The notes beneath the pieces are model-generated. The model had not been told where the DNA came from, did no database searches, and was given only the letters and a program-made list of their open reading frames with translations. Positions 27,240 to 35,361 of a stretch of 64,000 nt of DNA are shown here, one piece after another; positions within the stretch are counted from its first letter, which is position 1; every line of letters starts with the position of its first letter. The stretch spans positions 1,798,001-1,862,000 of the forward strand of contig NZ_OZ241747.1 in NCBI RefSeq assembly GCF_965201005.1. The letters run 5' to 3'. A program made the translations under genes and the position numbers. This DNA is from Mucilaginibacter_A sp965201005. GTDB lineage: Bacteria > Bacteroidota > Bacteroidia > Sphingobacteriales > Sphingobacteriaceae.

Positions 27240-27264
27240 ATACTGTTTTTACCAGGGTAAATTT
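27240..27264 (-). repeat. Iterated word, B class, with flank
   Basis: ATACTGTTTTTACC then AGGGTAAATTT, in the gap between divergent genes. Confidence 0.8.
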
Positions 27265-27316
27265 GTAAGAACAATGCTTAAAAACGGCTGTTTAACCTGC
27301 TTAAAAACCATTCAAT

Positions 27317-28606
27317 TTGCCCTATAGTTTACCGGTATTAAAACAGAGTGCCGCCTTGCGGTACTTCACCTTTTTTTATTTATATGCCATGCAGGGCATC
27401 CCTGCAGGATTTGCCCTGACCGCATTGGCTAATTTTTTGATCGGTAAAGGCGTAACCGCGTTGGCAGTAGGCAGTTTTGATGCATTGATCGGTGTTCCAT
27501 GGATATTTCAGTTCATCTGGGGCGCGCTGATAGACCGGTATCAGTTTTCATTAATGGGCCACCGCAAACACTGGATTGTGTTTTCGCAGTTTCTGGCACT
27601 GGTCACTACGCTATGTTTATTGCTGATTAAAAACCCCGTTGCAGAACTGAAACTTGTTACTGCCATATTTTTTGTGCACAGCATTTTTGCCTCCATACAA
27701 GATGCCAGTGTTGATGCCGCGGCAATTGCCATGGTGCCGAAGCAGGAGCAGGGCCGTATCAACGCTTTTATGCGTTCGGGCTTGTTGCTTGGAGTTGCCG
27801 CCGGTGCCGCCGGATTTTCAACTTTGATGCACAAGTTTGGTTTTTTTTATGCGGCTGCCTGCCAATCGTTTTTGCTGTTTGTTTTTACGGTACTCACTTA
27901 CCTTACCAAAATTGACCGGTCTGATTCGTACATGCCTTCCTTCAACCTAAAAAATGATAAAAAAAATCATGGCGCAAAAACTGAAAACCCTAACTTAAAA
28001 TGGCTTTTTACACAGTTATATAATGGCATCGTGCACAAAAACAGCTTGAAAACATTCGGGATGATTGCGCTGGTTTATCTGTGTTTAAGCATCTTTATCC
28101 GTTCTTACACTTTTCAGCTTATTCATTTTTTGCATTGGGACGATAACCAGCTTTCCGTTTTGCAGGGCACCTGGGGCAGCATGATTACCATCCTGGTCAC
28201 GCTGTGCGGAGGGATTATTGCAGACCGGATTGGTGCCGGTAAATTACAATTTTTGGTGATGATTGCTGTGATTACGTTCTTTTTAGTGTTCAGCAGTTTG
28301 GGGCACTTTTGGGCAAACCGAACTGTAAGCACCAGCGGCGTGATTATCTACAGCATGGCCGATCCGCTTTTTAGTGTGGCCGCCATGCCGGTGTTGATGG
28401 CATTGTGCCTGGCCAGGGTAGAAGGGTCGCAGTTTACGACTTATATGGCGATTGTAAATCTTTGTGATGTGATTGGTGCTTATGTTTCAGGTTGGGGGAT
28501 GAGTATTACAACCGCACCGGTTATTGGTTTTATCTGCGGAGTGGCAATGCTTGTTGCTTTAGTCCTGCAAAAAATCCGGTTCTCAAAACAAAACTTTTCA
28601 ATTTAA
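27317..28606 (+). CDS. MFS transporter, AmpG-like
   Basis: A 429-residue protein with twelve predicted membrane segments. The N-terminal LRYFTFFYLYAMQGIPAGFALTAL and the helix 2-3 loop GVPWIFQFIWGALIDRY match AmpG/PAT-type MFS permeases that import muropeptides or related small molecules. The only ATG that fits lies inside the first helix, so the TTG at 27317 is the best start. It is divergent from the T9SS protein. The substrate is not assignable. Confidence 0.85.
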   Translation: MPYSLPVLKQSAALRYFTFFYLYAMQGIPAGFALTALANFLIGKGVTALAVGSFDALIGVPWIFQFIWGALIDRYQFSLMGHRKHWIVFSQFLALVTTLCLLLIKNPVAELKLVTAIFFVHSIFASIQDASVDAAAIAMVPKQEQGRINAFMRSGLLLGVAAGAAGFSTLMHKFGFFYAAACQSFLLFVFTVLTYLTKIDRSDSYMPSFNLKNDKKNHGAKTENPNLKWLFTQLYNGIVHKNSLKTFGMIALVYLCLSIFIRSYTFQLIHFLHWDDNQLSVLQGTWGSMITILVTLCGGIIADRIGAGKLQFLVMIAVITFFLVFSSLGHFWANRTVSTSGVIIYSMADPLFSVAAMPVLMALCLARVEGSQFTTYMAIVNLCDVIGAYVSGWGMSITTAPVIGFICGVAMLVALVLQKIRFSKQNFSI

Positions 28607-28688
28607 AACAGAAACAGGTTGTGTTTCTGAATATGTTTTGGTTTAAAGTTGACTAACATCTGTTTAAAATTTGTTAAATACGTTTTAT

Positions 28689-28770
28689 ATGCTTCTTTTA
28701 TTACCTAAAAAATGATGGGTTTTATTTTAAATTGATGCAGGCACTAAATTTTATAGGGTAAAAGAAGCAT
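28689..28770. repeat. Outward-core inverted pair of iterated words (82 bp)
   Basis: ATGCTTCTTTTATT with flank ACCTAAAAAAT at the left; flank AAATTTTATA and GGTAAAAGAAGCAT at the right. Confidence 0.9.
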
Positions 28771-28936
28771 TATACTTTTTTAACGATAAATTTTAAACAC
28801 CTTCTAAGATAAAAAACAAACAACTGCAGAGTTCAAATTGGTTTTATATACTTATCCTTTTGATAAACCTGTGCAAAATCAGAACTTCAGGAAATCAAAT
28901 TGTCCTGATTTATTATCCGGTTTATCAAAAACTTCA

Positions 28937-28962
28937 ATGCTTCTTTTATCACCCTAAAATTA
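28937..28962 (-). repeat. Iterated word, intergenic copy upstream of trxB
   Basis: ATGCTTCTTTTATC followed by ACCCTAAAATTA. Confidence 0.9.
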
Positions 28963-29006
28963 ACTTTACCTGACATTTGCCTTCAACCAAATATCCCGTA
29001 AAAATG

Positions 29007-29014
29007 TATTTTTG
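29007..29014 (+). promoter_or_regulatory. -7 promoter box of trxB
   Basis: TATTTTTG ending 18 bases before ATG 29033. Confidence 0.5.
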
Positions 29015-29032
29015 CACAAACACCAAAACAAT

Positions 29033-29989
29033 ATGCCTCAAGATACCGAACACGTACAATGCCTGATTATTGGTTCTGGCCCGGCTGGTTATACGGCTGC
29101 CATTTATGCGGCTCGTGCTGATTTAAAACCTGTTTTATACACGGGGATGCTGGCTGGTGGCCAGCTGACGCAAACTACAGAAGTGGAAAATTTCCCAGGT
29201 TATCCGGATGGCATCCAGGGGCCGGAAATGATGGAACAGTTTCAAAAACAGGCCGAACGTTTTGGCACCGATATCCGTTTTGGCTATGTAAGTGCTGTCG
29301 ATTTTTCGAGCCGCCCGCACAAAGTAATTATTGATGAAGTGAAAACGATCACGGCAGATACGGTGATTATTTCAACCGGGGCTTCTGCAAAATGGCTTGG
29401 CTTGGAATCTGAGCAGAAATATAATGGTTTTGGGGTTTCGGCTTGTGCGGTTTGTGATGGTTTTTTCTTCAAAAATCAGGATGTGGCGATTGTTGGGGCC
29501 GGAGATACCGCCGCAGAAGAAGCTACTTATCTGGCCAAATTATGCCGCAAAGTGTATATGATTGTGCGTAAACCAGAGTTTCGTGCCTCCAAAGCAATGA
29601 TAAGCCGGGTGCAAAACACGCATAATATCGAGATCATTTATAATTCTGAAACACAGGAAATCGTAGGCAACGGACAAACCGTTGAAGGTGTGCGTATCAA
29701 AAACAACCAAACGCAGGAAGAGCGTACTTTGGACATAACCGGCTTTTTTGTGGCAATTGGCCATCACCCAAACACTGATATTTTTAAACAGTATATTGAT
29801 ACGGATGAAGTGGGCTATATCCTGACCAAACCCGGCACTACGCAAACCAATATAGAAGGTGTTTTTGCCTGTGGCGATGCGCAGGACAAAGTTTTTCGCC
29901 AGGCCGTTACCGCAGCCGGAACCGGTTGTATGGCCGCGCTGGAAGCCGAACGTTATCTGGCCGCCAAAGAGGTGGAAGTTGAAGCCTGA
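29033..29989 (+). CDS. trxB: Thioredoxin-disulfide reductase
   Basis: A 318-residue flavoprotein that reduces thioredoxin with NADPH. FAD-binding GSGPAG (residues 14-19), redox-active CAVC (Cys138, Cys141), NADPH-binding GAGDTAAEE, and the C-terminal FACGDAQDKVFRQAVTAAGTGC FAD motif are all present. ATG 29033 is chosen over the TTG at 29012 because that TTG lies in the promoter box. Length is normal. Confidence 0.97.
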   Translation: MPQDTEHVQCLIIGSGPAGYTAAIYAARADLKPVLYTGMLAGGQLTQTTEVENFPGYPDGIQGPEMMEQFQKQAERFGTDIRFGYVSAVDFSSRPHKVIIDEVKTITADTVIISTGASAKWLGLESEQKYNGFGVSACAVCDGFFFKNQDVAIVGAGDTAAEEATYLAKLCRKVYMIVRKPEFRASKAMISRVQNTHNIEIIYNSETQEIVGNGQTVEGVRIKNNQTQEERTLDITGFFVAIGHHPNTDIFKQYIDTDEVGYILTKPGTTQTNIEGVFACGDAQDKVFRQAVTAAGTGCMAALEAERYLAAKEVEVEA

Positions 29990-30012
29990 TTTATAGTTGA
30001 TAGAAAACACAC

Positions 30013-30050
30013 AAAGCTTCTATGCTGCCAAAAGCACAGAAGCTTTTTTT
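30013..30050 (+). terminator. trxB terminator
   Basis: AAGCTTCT ... AGAAGCTT with an inner TGCT/AGCA pairing, followed by seven T residues. It separates trxB from the next gene and rules out an upstream start for that gene. Confidence 0.85.
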
Positions 30051-30062
30051 ATAAGCATAAAA

Positions 30063-30665
30063 ATGATGACGAACCCAAATTTTGCCGGCAATGGTATTTT
30101 TAAATATTTGTTTTTGCTGATAATTGCAGCGGGGATAATTGCTGCCGGGATTTTCTTCCTAAAGGATAAATTATTCGGTTCTAAAAAAGAGTTTCACGAA
30201 GATGTGATGGTGCAGAAAATTACGGCGATGGGCAAGCTTGAACTGGTAAAATATTCCATGAAAGATGTGATTGAGCAAAAGGAAATCCGTTCAATTTTGC
30301 CGGATAAACGCATTTTGTTTGTGGCCGTGGGCGAGGTAACTGGCTGCATTGATTTGATGAAAGTGCAAAAAAGAGATATTGTAAAAGTTGGTGAAGATTC
30401 TGTTACGGTAACCTTGCCCCAGCCGGAAATCTGTTATGTAAAATTAGATCACCAGAAATCCAAAGTTTACGACGTTTCCGGCACCTGGTTTAATGCCGAT
30501 GTGCAGGACATGGTGGAAGGGATTTACAAAATTGCCGAGCAGCGTTTGTTAAAAAATGCCGCAGATATGCAGTTACTGCAAAAAACCAGGCAAAATGCCG
30601 CCCTGATTTTTAAGCCGATGCTGGAAAATCTTTCGGGCAAAAAAGTAGGGTTGATTTTTAAGTAA
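30063..30665 (+). CDS. DUF4230 membrane-anchored protein
   Basis: A 200-residue protein with one N-terminal membrane helix (about residues 10-33) and a soluble DUF4230 domain (TLPQPEICYVKLDHQKSKVYDVSGTWF, then a helical tail). The function of the family is not known. I start it at ATG 30063 (or 30066), downstream of the trxB terminator; an earlier GTG/TTG-type start would translate the terminator. Confidence 0.8.
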   Translation: MMTNPNFAGNGIFKYLFLLIIAAGIIAAGIFFLKDKLFGSKKEFHEDVMVQKITAMGKLELVKYSMKDVIEQKEIRSILPDKRILFVAVGEVTGCIDLMKVQKRDIVKVGEDSVTVTLPQPEICYVKLDHQKSKVYDVSGTWFNADVQDMVEGIYKIAEQRLLKNAADMQLLQKTRQNAALIFKPMLENLSGKKVGLIFK

Positions 30666-30735
30666 ACACTTTGTACCCAAACACATGCGGTTGCCGTAAG
30701 CGTAACGTTTTTTGGCTTTTGATCGATCCTGATAA

Positions 30736-33027
30736 ATGAATTTTAAATATTGCCGGTTTTTCTTCCTGCTGCTGTTTTTTGCTGCAAAAACTTTCTCCCA
30801 AAACACCGGTCCGAATTTAGGTTTGATACCTGCGCCGGTTTCTGTTAAAATAAAAACAGGCCAATTTTTACTGCATAAAAGAAGCATTGTGCAATCCGGA
30901 TTAAAAGATGACCGGGCAGTTGTTTTTTTGAACAGGTATCTGCAAAACTTTCAAAACAACCCTCAAAGCAATGATACGGCAACTTCTGTTATCCAGCTCA
31001 CTTCTGTTGGTGCTGATACCGCAAATTCCGAAGCGTACCGCCTCAGCATCAGCCCTCAAAAAATCACGGTTATTGGTCGGGACGCAGGTTTGTTTTACGG
31101 CGTGCAGTCGCTGATCCAGTTGCTGGCCGATGCAAAAGCCAACGGCACTTATGCTATCAATTGTGCCGAGATTGAAGATTATCCGCGTTTCAAATACCGC
31201 GGTATGCACCTGGATGTTTCGCGGCATTTTTCCCCTGCTTCTTTTATCAGGCAATATTTGGATTTGCTGGCTTCCTACAAAATCAACACGTTTCACTGGC
31301 ATTTAACGGATGATCAGGGTTGGCGTATCGAGATCAAAAAATATCCCAAACTAACCGAAGTTGGCAGTGTGCGCGCACAAACTTTGATCGGTAATGCCCA
31401 TGCACGGCCAAAACAGTTTGACAACACGCCGTATGGCGGTTTTTACACACAGGACGAAATCCGGGAGATTGTAAAATATGCTGCCGAACGTTACATCACC
31501 ATCATCCCCGAAATAGAAATGCCAGGCCATTCGCAGGCGGCTTTGGCGGCTTACCCGGAGCTGGGTTGCAACTCCAAAAAAGCTTACAAAGTAGCCGAAA
31601 CCTGGGGCGTTTTTGATAATGTTTATTGCCCGTCTGAATACACATTTAGTTTTTTGGAAGATGTTTTGACCGAAGTAATGGATTTGTTCCCCTCAAAATA
31701 TATCCACATCGGTGGGGATGAAGTGCCGAAAAGGATCTGGCATAATTCTGTTTTTTGCAGAAATCTGATCAAAAAGCTGAAGCTGAGAAATGAGCACGGC
31801 CTGCAAAGTTATTTTATTGGCCGGATTGAAAAATTTTTAAATGAACATGGCCGCAACATCATCGGCTGGGACGAGATTTTGCAAGGCGGACTGGCACCAA
31901 ACGCTACGGTGATGAGCTGGCGCGGCGAATCCGGCGGGATTGCAGCTGCAAAACTAAACCACGATGTCATCATGACTTCGCAGTATAATGGTTTGTATTT
32001 TGATAAAGCACAAAGCAAATCCGATCAGGAACCAGCTTCCATCGGTGGCTACGCGCCTTTAAAACTCACTTATTCTTACAACCCGGTTCCGGCGGTTTTG
32101 GATTCCGACCGGCAAAAGTATATCATTGGTGTGCAGGCCAATTTGTGGACAGAATACATTGCCACTACAACAAAAGCAGAATATATGCTGCTGCCGAGGT
32201 TACTGGCTTTGGCAGAAATTGCCTGGACACCGCTCGCCAATAAAAACTATCGTGATTTTGCCGAAGTACGTTTGCCGCGGCATTTGCTGCGTTTGGATGC
32301 GGCCGGTATCAATTACCGCGTGCCAGAACCTTTTGGTTTGAAAGATTCGCTGACTTTAACGCCAAACATTACTTATGCGCTGAAACCTTCTGTTGCCGAC
32401 AGCCGGATTTTTTATACGCTGGACGGCAGTTTTCCAACAGAGAAATCACTGGTTTATAAAGCTCCGATACCAATCAATTTAGAAAAAAATCAGCTTAAAA
32501 CACTGCAAACTTTAGAAATTACGCCTTGCGGAAACCAAAGCATTGTTGGCAAAGCCATAATTTACTATCGACAACCATTTTTGGCAATTACAAAATTGGA
32601 TACCCTGCACGAAGGTTTAAAATTTAAAGTTTTAAGTGGAAATTTTGTCAATCTTGCCCAAACAGACAGTGCTTTGGTTACCGATTCGGGCACAAACAAA
32701 ACTATAAACGTATCGGCCTACAAAAAAAACAATGCAGGTTTTGGGGTGATTTATCAGGGTTATCTGCGGATAGATCAAGACGGCAATTACAATACCGGCC
32801 TCACTTCTGATGATGGTTCACAATTATTTCTGGACGATCAGTTGGTTGTTGATAACGATGGCAAACACGCAATTTCAAACAAAACCAGCTTGGTGCCGCT
32901 GCAAAAGGGCTATCATAAAATAAAAATTAAATATTTTGATGCCGGGGACACCGCTACATTAAGAGTTTACTTAAATTTAGCCGGAAAACCACAGACAGAA
33001 CTTCCACCAGACATTTTATTTAATTGA
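30736..33027 (+). CDS. Beta-N-acetylhexosaminidase, GH20, with PA14-like domain
   Basis: A 763-residue secreted enzyme that removes terminal GlcNAc or GalNAc from chitin oligomers or glycans. Domains: signal peptide, GH20b N-terminal domain, catalytic barrel with HIGGDE (catalytic Asp328-Glu329), a chitobiase-like beta domain, and a C-terminal PA14-like domain (GVIYQGYLRIDQDGNYNTG, SDDGSQLFLDD). Words at 30874-30887 (LHKRSI) and 31235-31248 (PASFIR, at a conserved GH20 helix) are encoded in different frames. The next gene begins four bases downstream. Confidence 0.96.
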   Translation: MNFKYCRFFFLLLFFAAKTFSQNTGPNLGLIPAPVSVKIKTGQFLLHKRSIVQSGLKDDRAVVFLNRYLQNFQNNPQSNDTATSVIQLTSVGADTANSEAYRLSISPQKITVIGRDAGLFYGVQSLIQLLADAKANGTYAINCAEIEDYPRFKYRGMHLDVSRHFSPASFIRQYLDLLASYKINTFHWHLTDDQGWRIEIKKYPKLTEVGSVRAQTLIGNAHARPKQFDNTPYGGFYTQDEIREIVKYAAERYITIIPEIEMPGHSQAALAAYPELGCNSKKAYKVAETWGVFDNVYCPSEYTFSFLEDVLTEVMDLFPSKYIHIGGDEVPKRIWHNSVFCRNLIKKLKLRNEHGLQSYFIGRIEKFLNEHGRNIIGWDEILQGGLAPNATVMSWRGESGGIAAAKLNHDVIMTSQYNGLYFDKAQSKSDQEPASIGGYAPLKLTYSYNPVPAVLDSDRQKYIIGVQANLWTEYIATTTKAEYMLLPRLLALAEIAWTPLANKNYRDFAEVRLPRHLLRLDAAGINYRVPEPFGLKDSLTLTPNITYALKPSVADSRIFYTLDGSFPTEKSLVYKAPIPINLEKNQLKTLQTLEITPCGNQSIVGKAIIYYRQPFLAITKLDTLHEGLKFKVLSGNFVNLAQTDSALVTDSGTNKTINVSAYKKNNAGFGVIYQGYLRIDQDGNYNTGLTSDDGSQLFLDDQLVVDNDGKHAISNKTSLVPLQKGYHKIKIKYFDAGDTATLRVYLNLAGKPQTELPPDILFN

Positions 33028-33031
33028 TTTT

Positions 33032-33844
33032 ATGGATTTTTTAGGTGATAAAAGAAGCATTTATCTTGGGCTGATTACTGTTTTTATCGCGGTATTTTCA
33101 GGCTGTAACCAGGAAAAGGAAAAACCGTCGCAAAAGTTTTTGGCACCCGAAAAACCGGTTTTGATGCAGCCTTTCCGGTTTCATAAACTGATTGAAGTTT
33201 CGCCCGGGAACAGTTTTGATATTTTTAGCTGGGGGCGCGGTGCTGCCGAAAACGGTTCATTGCTGATTTTGGCCTCCGATTCCTCCGCTCAAAAATATAC
33301 AACCACAACAGGTGATTTGGATGGTACAATTACCGATGTGTACAATACTGATATGGACATGGACGGCAACCCGGAAATCCTGATCCGGGTAAAGGCAAAA
33401 GATACCACAGCTTACACCCACATTTATGCTTTTGAATACCAAGACAACAAGGCGCAAAAACTGGATTTTCCGAAGTTAACTTCCTCACAACGAAAAGGTT
33501 ATCGTGGTGAAGATAATTTTTATATTAAGGAAGGTATCTTAATGCGCGAGTTTCCGGTTTTTGACGGGAACGGAAGCAACGCCAAACCAACCGGCGAAAA
33601 ACGGATACTAGAATACGGCCTCCGAAGCAATAATTTTACGGTCAAAACAATAGCGCAAAACGATCCGCAGAAAACTGCTGCCATAAAAGATTCGGTTAAA
33701 AGTACGGTTGCTGCACCTGCTGTTTCCACAAAAAATACCCCGCAAAAGAAGCATCATACTTCAGCGCGCAGGCATCATACAGAAAAAACAGCGCATAAAA
33801 AAAGTATTCATTCCGCTAAAAAACATCACCGGCACAGAAGGTAA
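33032..33844 (+). CDS. Lipoprotein of unknown function with His/Lys-rich tail
   Basis: A 270-residue protein with lipobox VFSGC (Cys25). The first ten codons are built from the iterated word: TTTTTTAGGTGATAAAAG reads DFLGDKRSI, so the n-region of the signal peptide is repeat-derived. The middle domain (YNTDMDMDGNPEILIRV) resembles FG-GAP/EF-type loops. The last 50 residues are Lys/His-rich (KKHHTSARRHH, KKHHRHRR), which might bind metal or anionic polymer. No family is recognised. It is probably cotranscribed with the GH20 gene. Confidence 0.7.
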   Translation: MDFLGDKRSIYLGLITVFIAVFSGCNQEKEKPSQKFLAPEKPVLMQPFRFHKLIEVSPGNSFDIFSWGRGAAENGSLLILASDSSAQKYTTTTGDLDGTITDVYNTDMDMDGNPEILIRVKAKDTTAYTHIYAFEYQDNKAQKLDFPKLTSSQRKGYRGEDNFYIKEGILMREFPVFDGNGSNAKPTGEKRILEYGLRSNNFTVKTIAQNDPQKTAAIKDSVKSTVAAPAVSTKNTPQKKHHTSARRHHTEKTAHKKSIHSAKKHHRHRR

Positions 33845-33873
33845 CAGCGTTTTTGAATTACTGAATTTATACC

Positions 33874-33887
33874 GGTAAAAGAAGCAT
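33874..33887 (+). repeat. Iterated word between convergent genes
   Basis: Flank GAATTTATACC then GGTAAAAGAAGCAT, between the lipoprotein gene and the 3' end of purM. Confidence 0.9.
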
Positions 33888-33891
33888 CAAC

Positions 33892-35070
33892 TTAATAAAC
33901 AAACTCGCCAAACTCAGATCGGATGGTCAATTTTTTGGTGGAGGATGGTTCTGCCCGGCCAACAACCTGTGCGGCGATATTGTATTGATTAGCGATATTG
34001 ATGATTTCCTGCGCCAAATCCTGCGGAACATACAATTCCATTCGATGGCCCATATTAAAGACTTTGTACATTTCCTGCCAGCTTGTGCCTGATTCCTGCT
34101 GAATCAATCTAAACAATGGCGGAACCGGAAACAGGTTGTCTTTTACGATATGCAGCTCATCCACAAAATGTAAAACTTTGGTTTGTGCGCCGCCGCTACA
34201 ATGCACCATACCATGTATTTGCGCACGATGTTGCTGCAATATTTCTTTAATTACCGGTGCATAAGTTCTTGTAGGCGAGAGGACTAACTTGCCGGAAGTA
34301 ACAGTTTTGCCGTTACCGATTTCAATCAGATCAGTCAGGTTTTTAGAGCCGGAAAAAACCAACGCTTCCGGAACGGCGGGATCAAAACTCTCTGGAAATT
34401 TTTCGGCCAGCGATTTGTTAAACACATCGTGTCGGGCAGAAGTTAAACCGTTGGAACCCATGCCGCCGTTATAGTTTTTTTCGTAGGAAGCCTGTCCGTC
34501 TGAAGCCAAACCTACAATCACATCACCAGCCCGGATATTGCTGTTATCAATTACATCAGCCCTTTTCATGCGGCAGGTAACGGTGGAATCTACAATGATC
34601 GTGCGCACCAAATCACCTACATCGGCCGTTTCCCCACCGGTAGAATAAATGCCGATTCCAGCTTCGCGCAGTTGTGCCAGCAATTCTTCCGTTCCGTTGA
34701 TGATGGCGGCAATTACATCTCCCGGAATCAGATTTTTGTTGCGGCCAATGGTAGAGGAAAGCAAAATATCATCCGTGGCACCCACGCAAAGCAGGTCGTC
34801 CAGGTTCATGATCACGGCATCCTGGGCAATATCTTTCCAAACTGAAATATCGCCGGTTTCTTTCCAATACATATACGCCAAAGCGGATTTTGTACCGGCA
34901 CCATCCGCGTGCATAATGTTGCAATAAGCGTCATCCCGGCCTAAAAAATCAGGAATGATCTTGCAAAAAGCTTTCGGGAAAATGCCTTTATCGATGGTTT
35001 TTATGGCCTGGTGCACATCTTCTTTGGAAGCAGAAACGCCCCGCAAATCGTATCTTTCGGAAGAAATCAT
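33892..35070 (-). CDS. purM: Phosphoribosylformylglycinamidine cyclo-ligase (AIR synthase)
   Basis: A 392-residue enzyme for step five of purine synthesis (FGAM to AIR, ATP-dependent). The N-terminus (YDLRGVSASKEDVHQAI), HADGAGTKSALAY, the GGETADVGDL motif and MGHRMELYVP are the PurM hallmarks. It is longer than the E. coli form (345), as in other Bacteroidota. ATG 35070 is chosen because a TACTTTTG box ends four bases upstream. No iterated word lies in the gene. purL is 6 kb away on the other strand. Confidence 0.94.
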   Translation of the reverse strand: MISSERYDLRGVSASKEDVHQAIKTIDKGIFPKAFCKIIPDFLGRDDAYCNIMHADGAGTKSALAYMYWKETGDISVWKDIAQDAVIMNLDDLLCVGATDDILLSSTIGRNKNLIPGDVIAAIINGTEELLAQLREAGIGIYSTGGETADVGDLVRTIIVDSTVTCRMKRADVIDNSNIRAGDVIVGLASDGQASYEKNYNGGMGSNGLTSARHDVFNKSLAEKFPESFDPAVPEALVFSGSKNLTDLIEIGNGKTVTSGKLVLSPTRTYAPVIKEILQQHRAQIHGMVHCSGGAQTKVLHFVDELHIVKDNLFPVPPLFRLIQQESGTSWQEMYKVFNMGHRMELYVPQDLAQEIINIANQYNIAAQVVGRAEPSSTKKLTIRSEFGEFVY

Positions 35071-35074
35071 GCGG

Positions 35075-35082
35075 CAAAAGTA
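35075..35082 (-). promoter_or_regulatory. -7 promoter box of purM, candidate leaderless start
   Basis: TACTTTTG on the minus strand, four bases before the start codon. Confidence 0.5.
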
Positions 35083-35140
35083 GGAAAAAGCTTTTGGCAA
35101 TTAGTAATCAGCTGTCAGCAATCAGCTTATGAAAAGTTTA

Positions 35141-35167
35141 ATACTGTTTTTATGAGCATAAATTTGG
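35141..35167 (-). repeat. Iterated word, B class, first of a direct pair
   Basis: ATACTGTTTTTATG then AGCATAAATTTGG, preceded by AAAAGTTTA. Confidence 0.85.
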
Positions 35168-35212
35168 AAAGGCAGTTAGCAACCAGCTATCAGCTATCAG
35201 CGTAAAAGTTTA

Positions 35213-35238
35213 ATACTGTTTTTATCGCTATAAATTTG
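35213..35238 (-). repeat. Iterated word, B class, second of a direct pair
   Basis: ATACTGTTTTTATC then GCTATAAATTTG, also preceded by AAAAGTTTA. The copy at 35141 is a direct repeat of about 35 bases, 72 bases away. The surrounding sequence contains many degenerate CAGCTATCAGC words. Confidence 0.85.
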
Positions 35239-35282
35239 AGCTGATCGCTTATTGCTAACAGCTAATTAGCAATTTTACATAC

Positions 35283-35314
35283 ATAAAAAAAGCTTCGGAA
35301 ATTTTCCGAAGCTT
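35283..35314 (-). terminator. glnN terminator
   Basis: Stem AAGCTTCGGAAA/TTTCCGAAGCTT, with a T run on the minus strand (A run at 35284-35290 on plus), so oriented for glnN. Confidence 0.9.
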
Positions 35315-35361
35315 ATAAACTTAGATAGGAAGCTGATTGCTGACAACTAAAAGCCGACAGC

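Larger units (their letters stand above)
28607..29032. other. Gene-free stretch upstream of trxB
   Basis: It holds an outward-core word pair (28689-28770), a single word (28937-28962) and the trxB promoter box. No ORF is supported. Confidence 0.75.

Noticed and set aside
29012..29032. TTG start for trxB
   Set aside because: It lies in the TATTTTTG promoter box; ATG 29033 gives the standard N-terminus.
35101..35290. CRISPR-like array
   Set aside because: Repeat units are degenerate, spacing is irregular and no cas gene is nearby.
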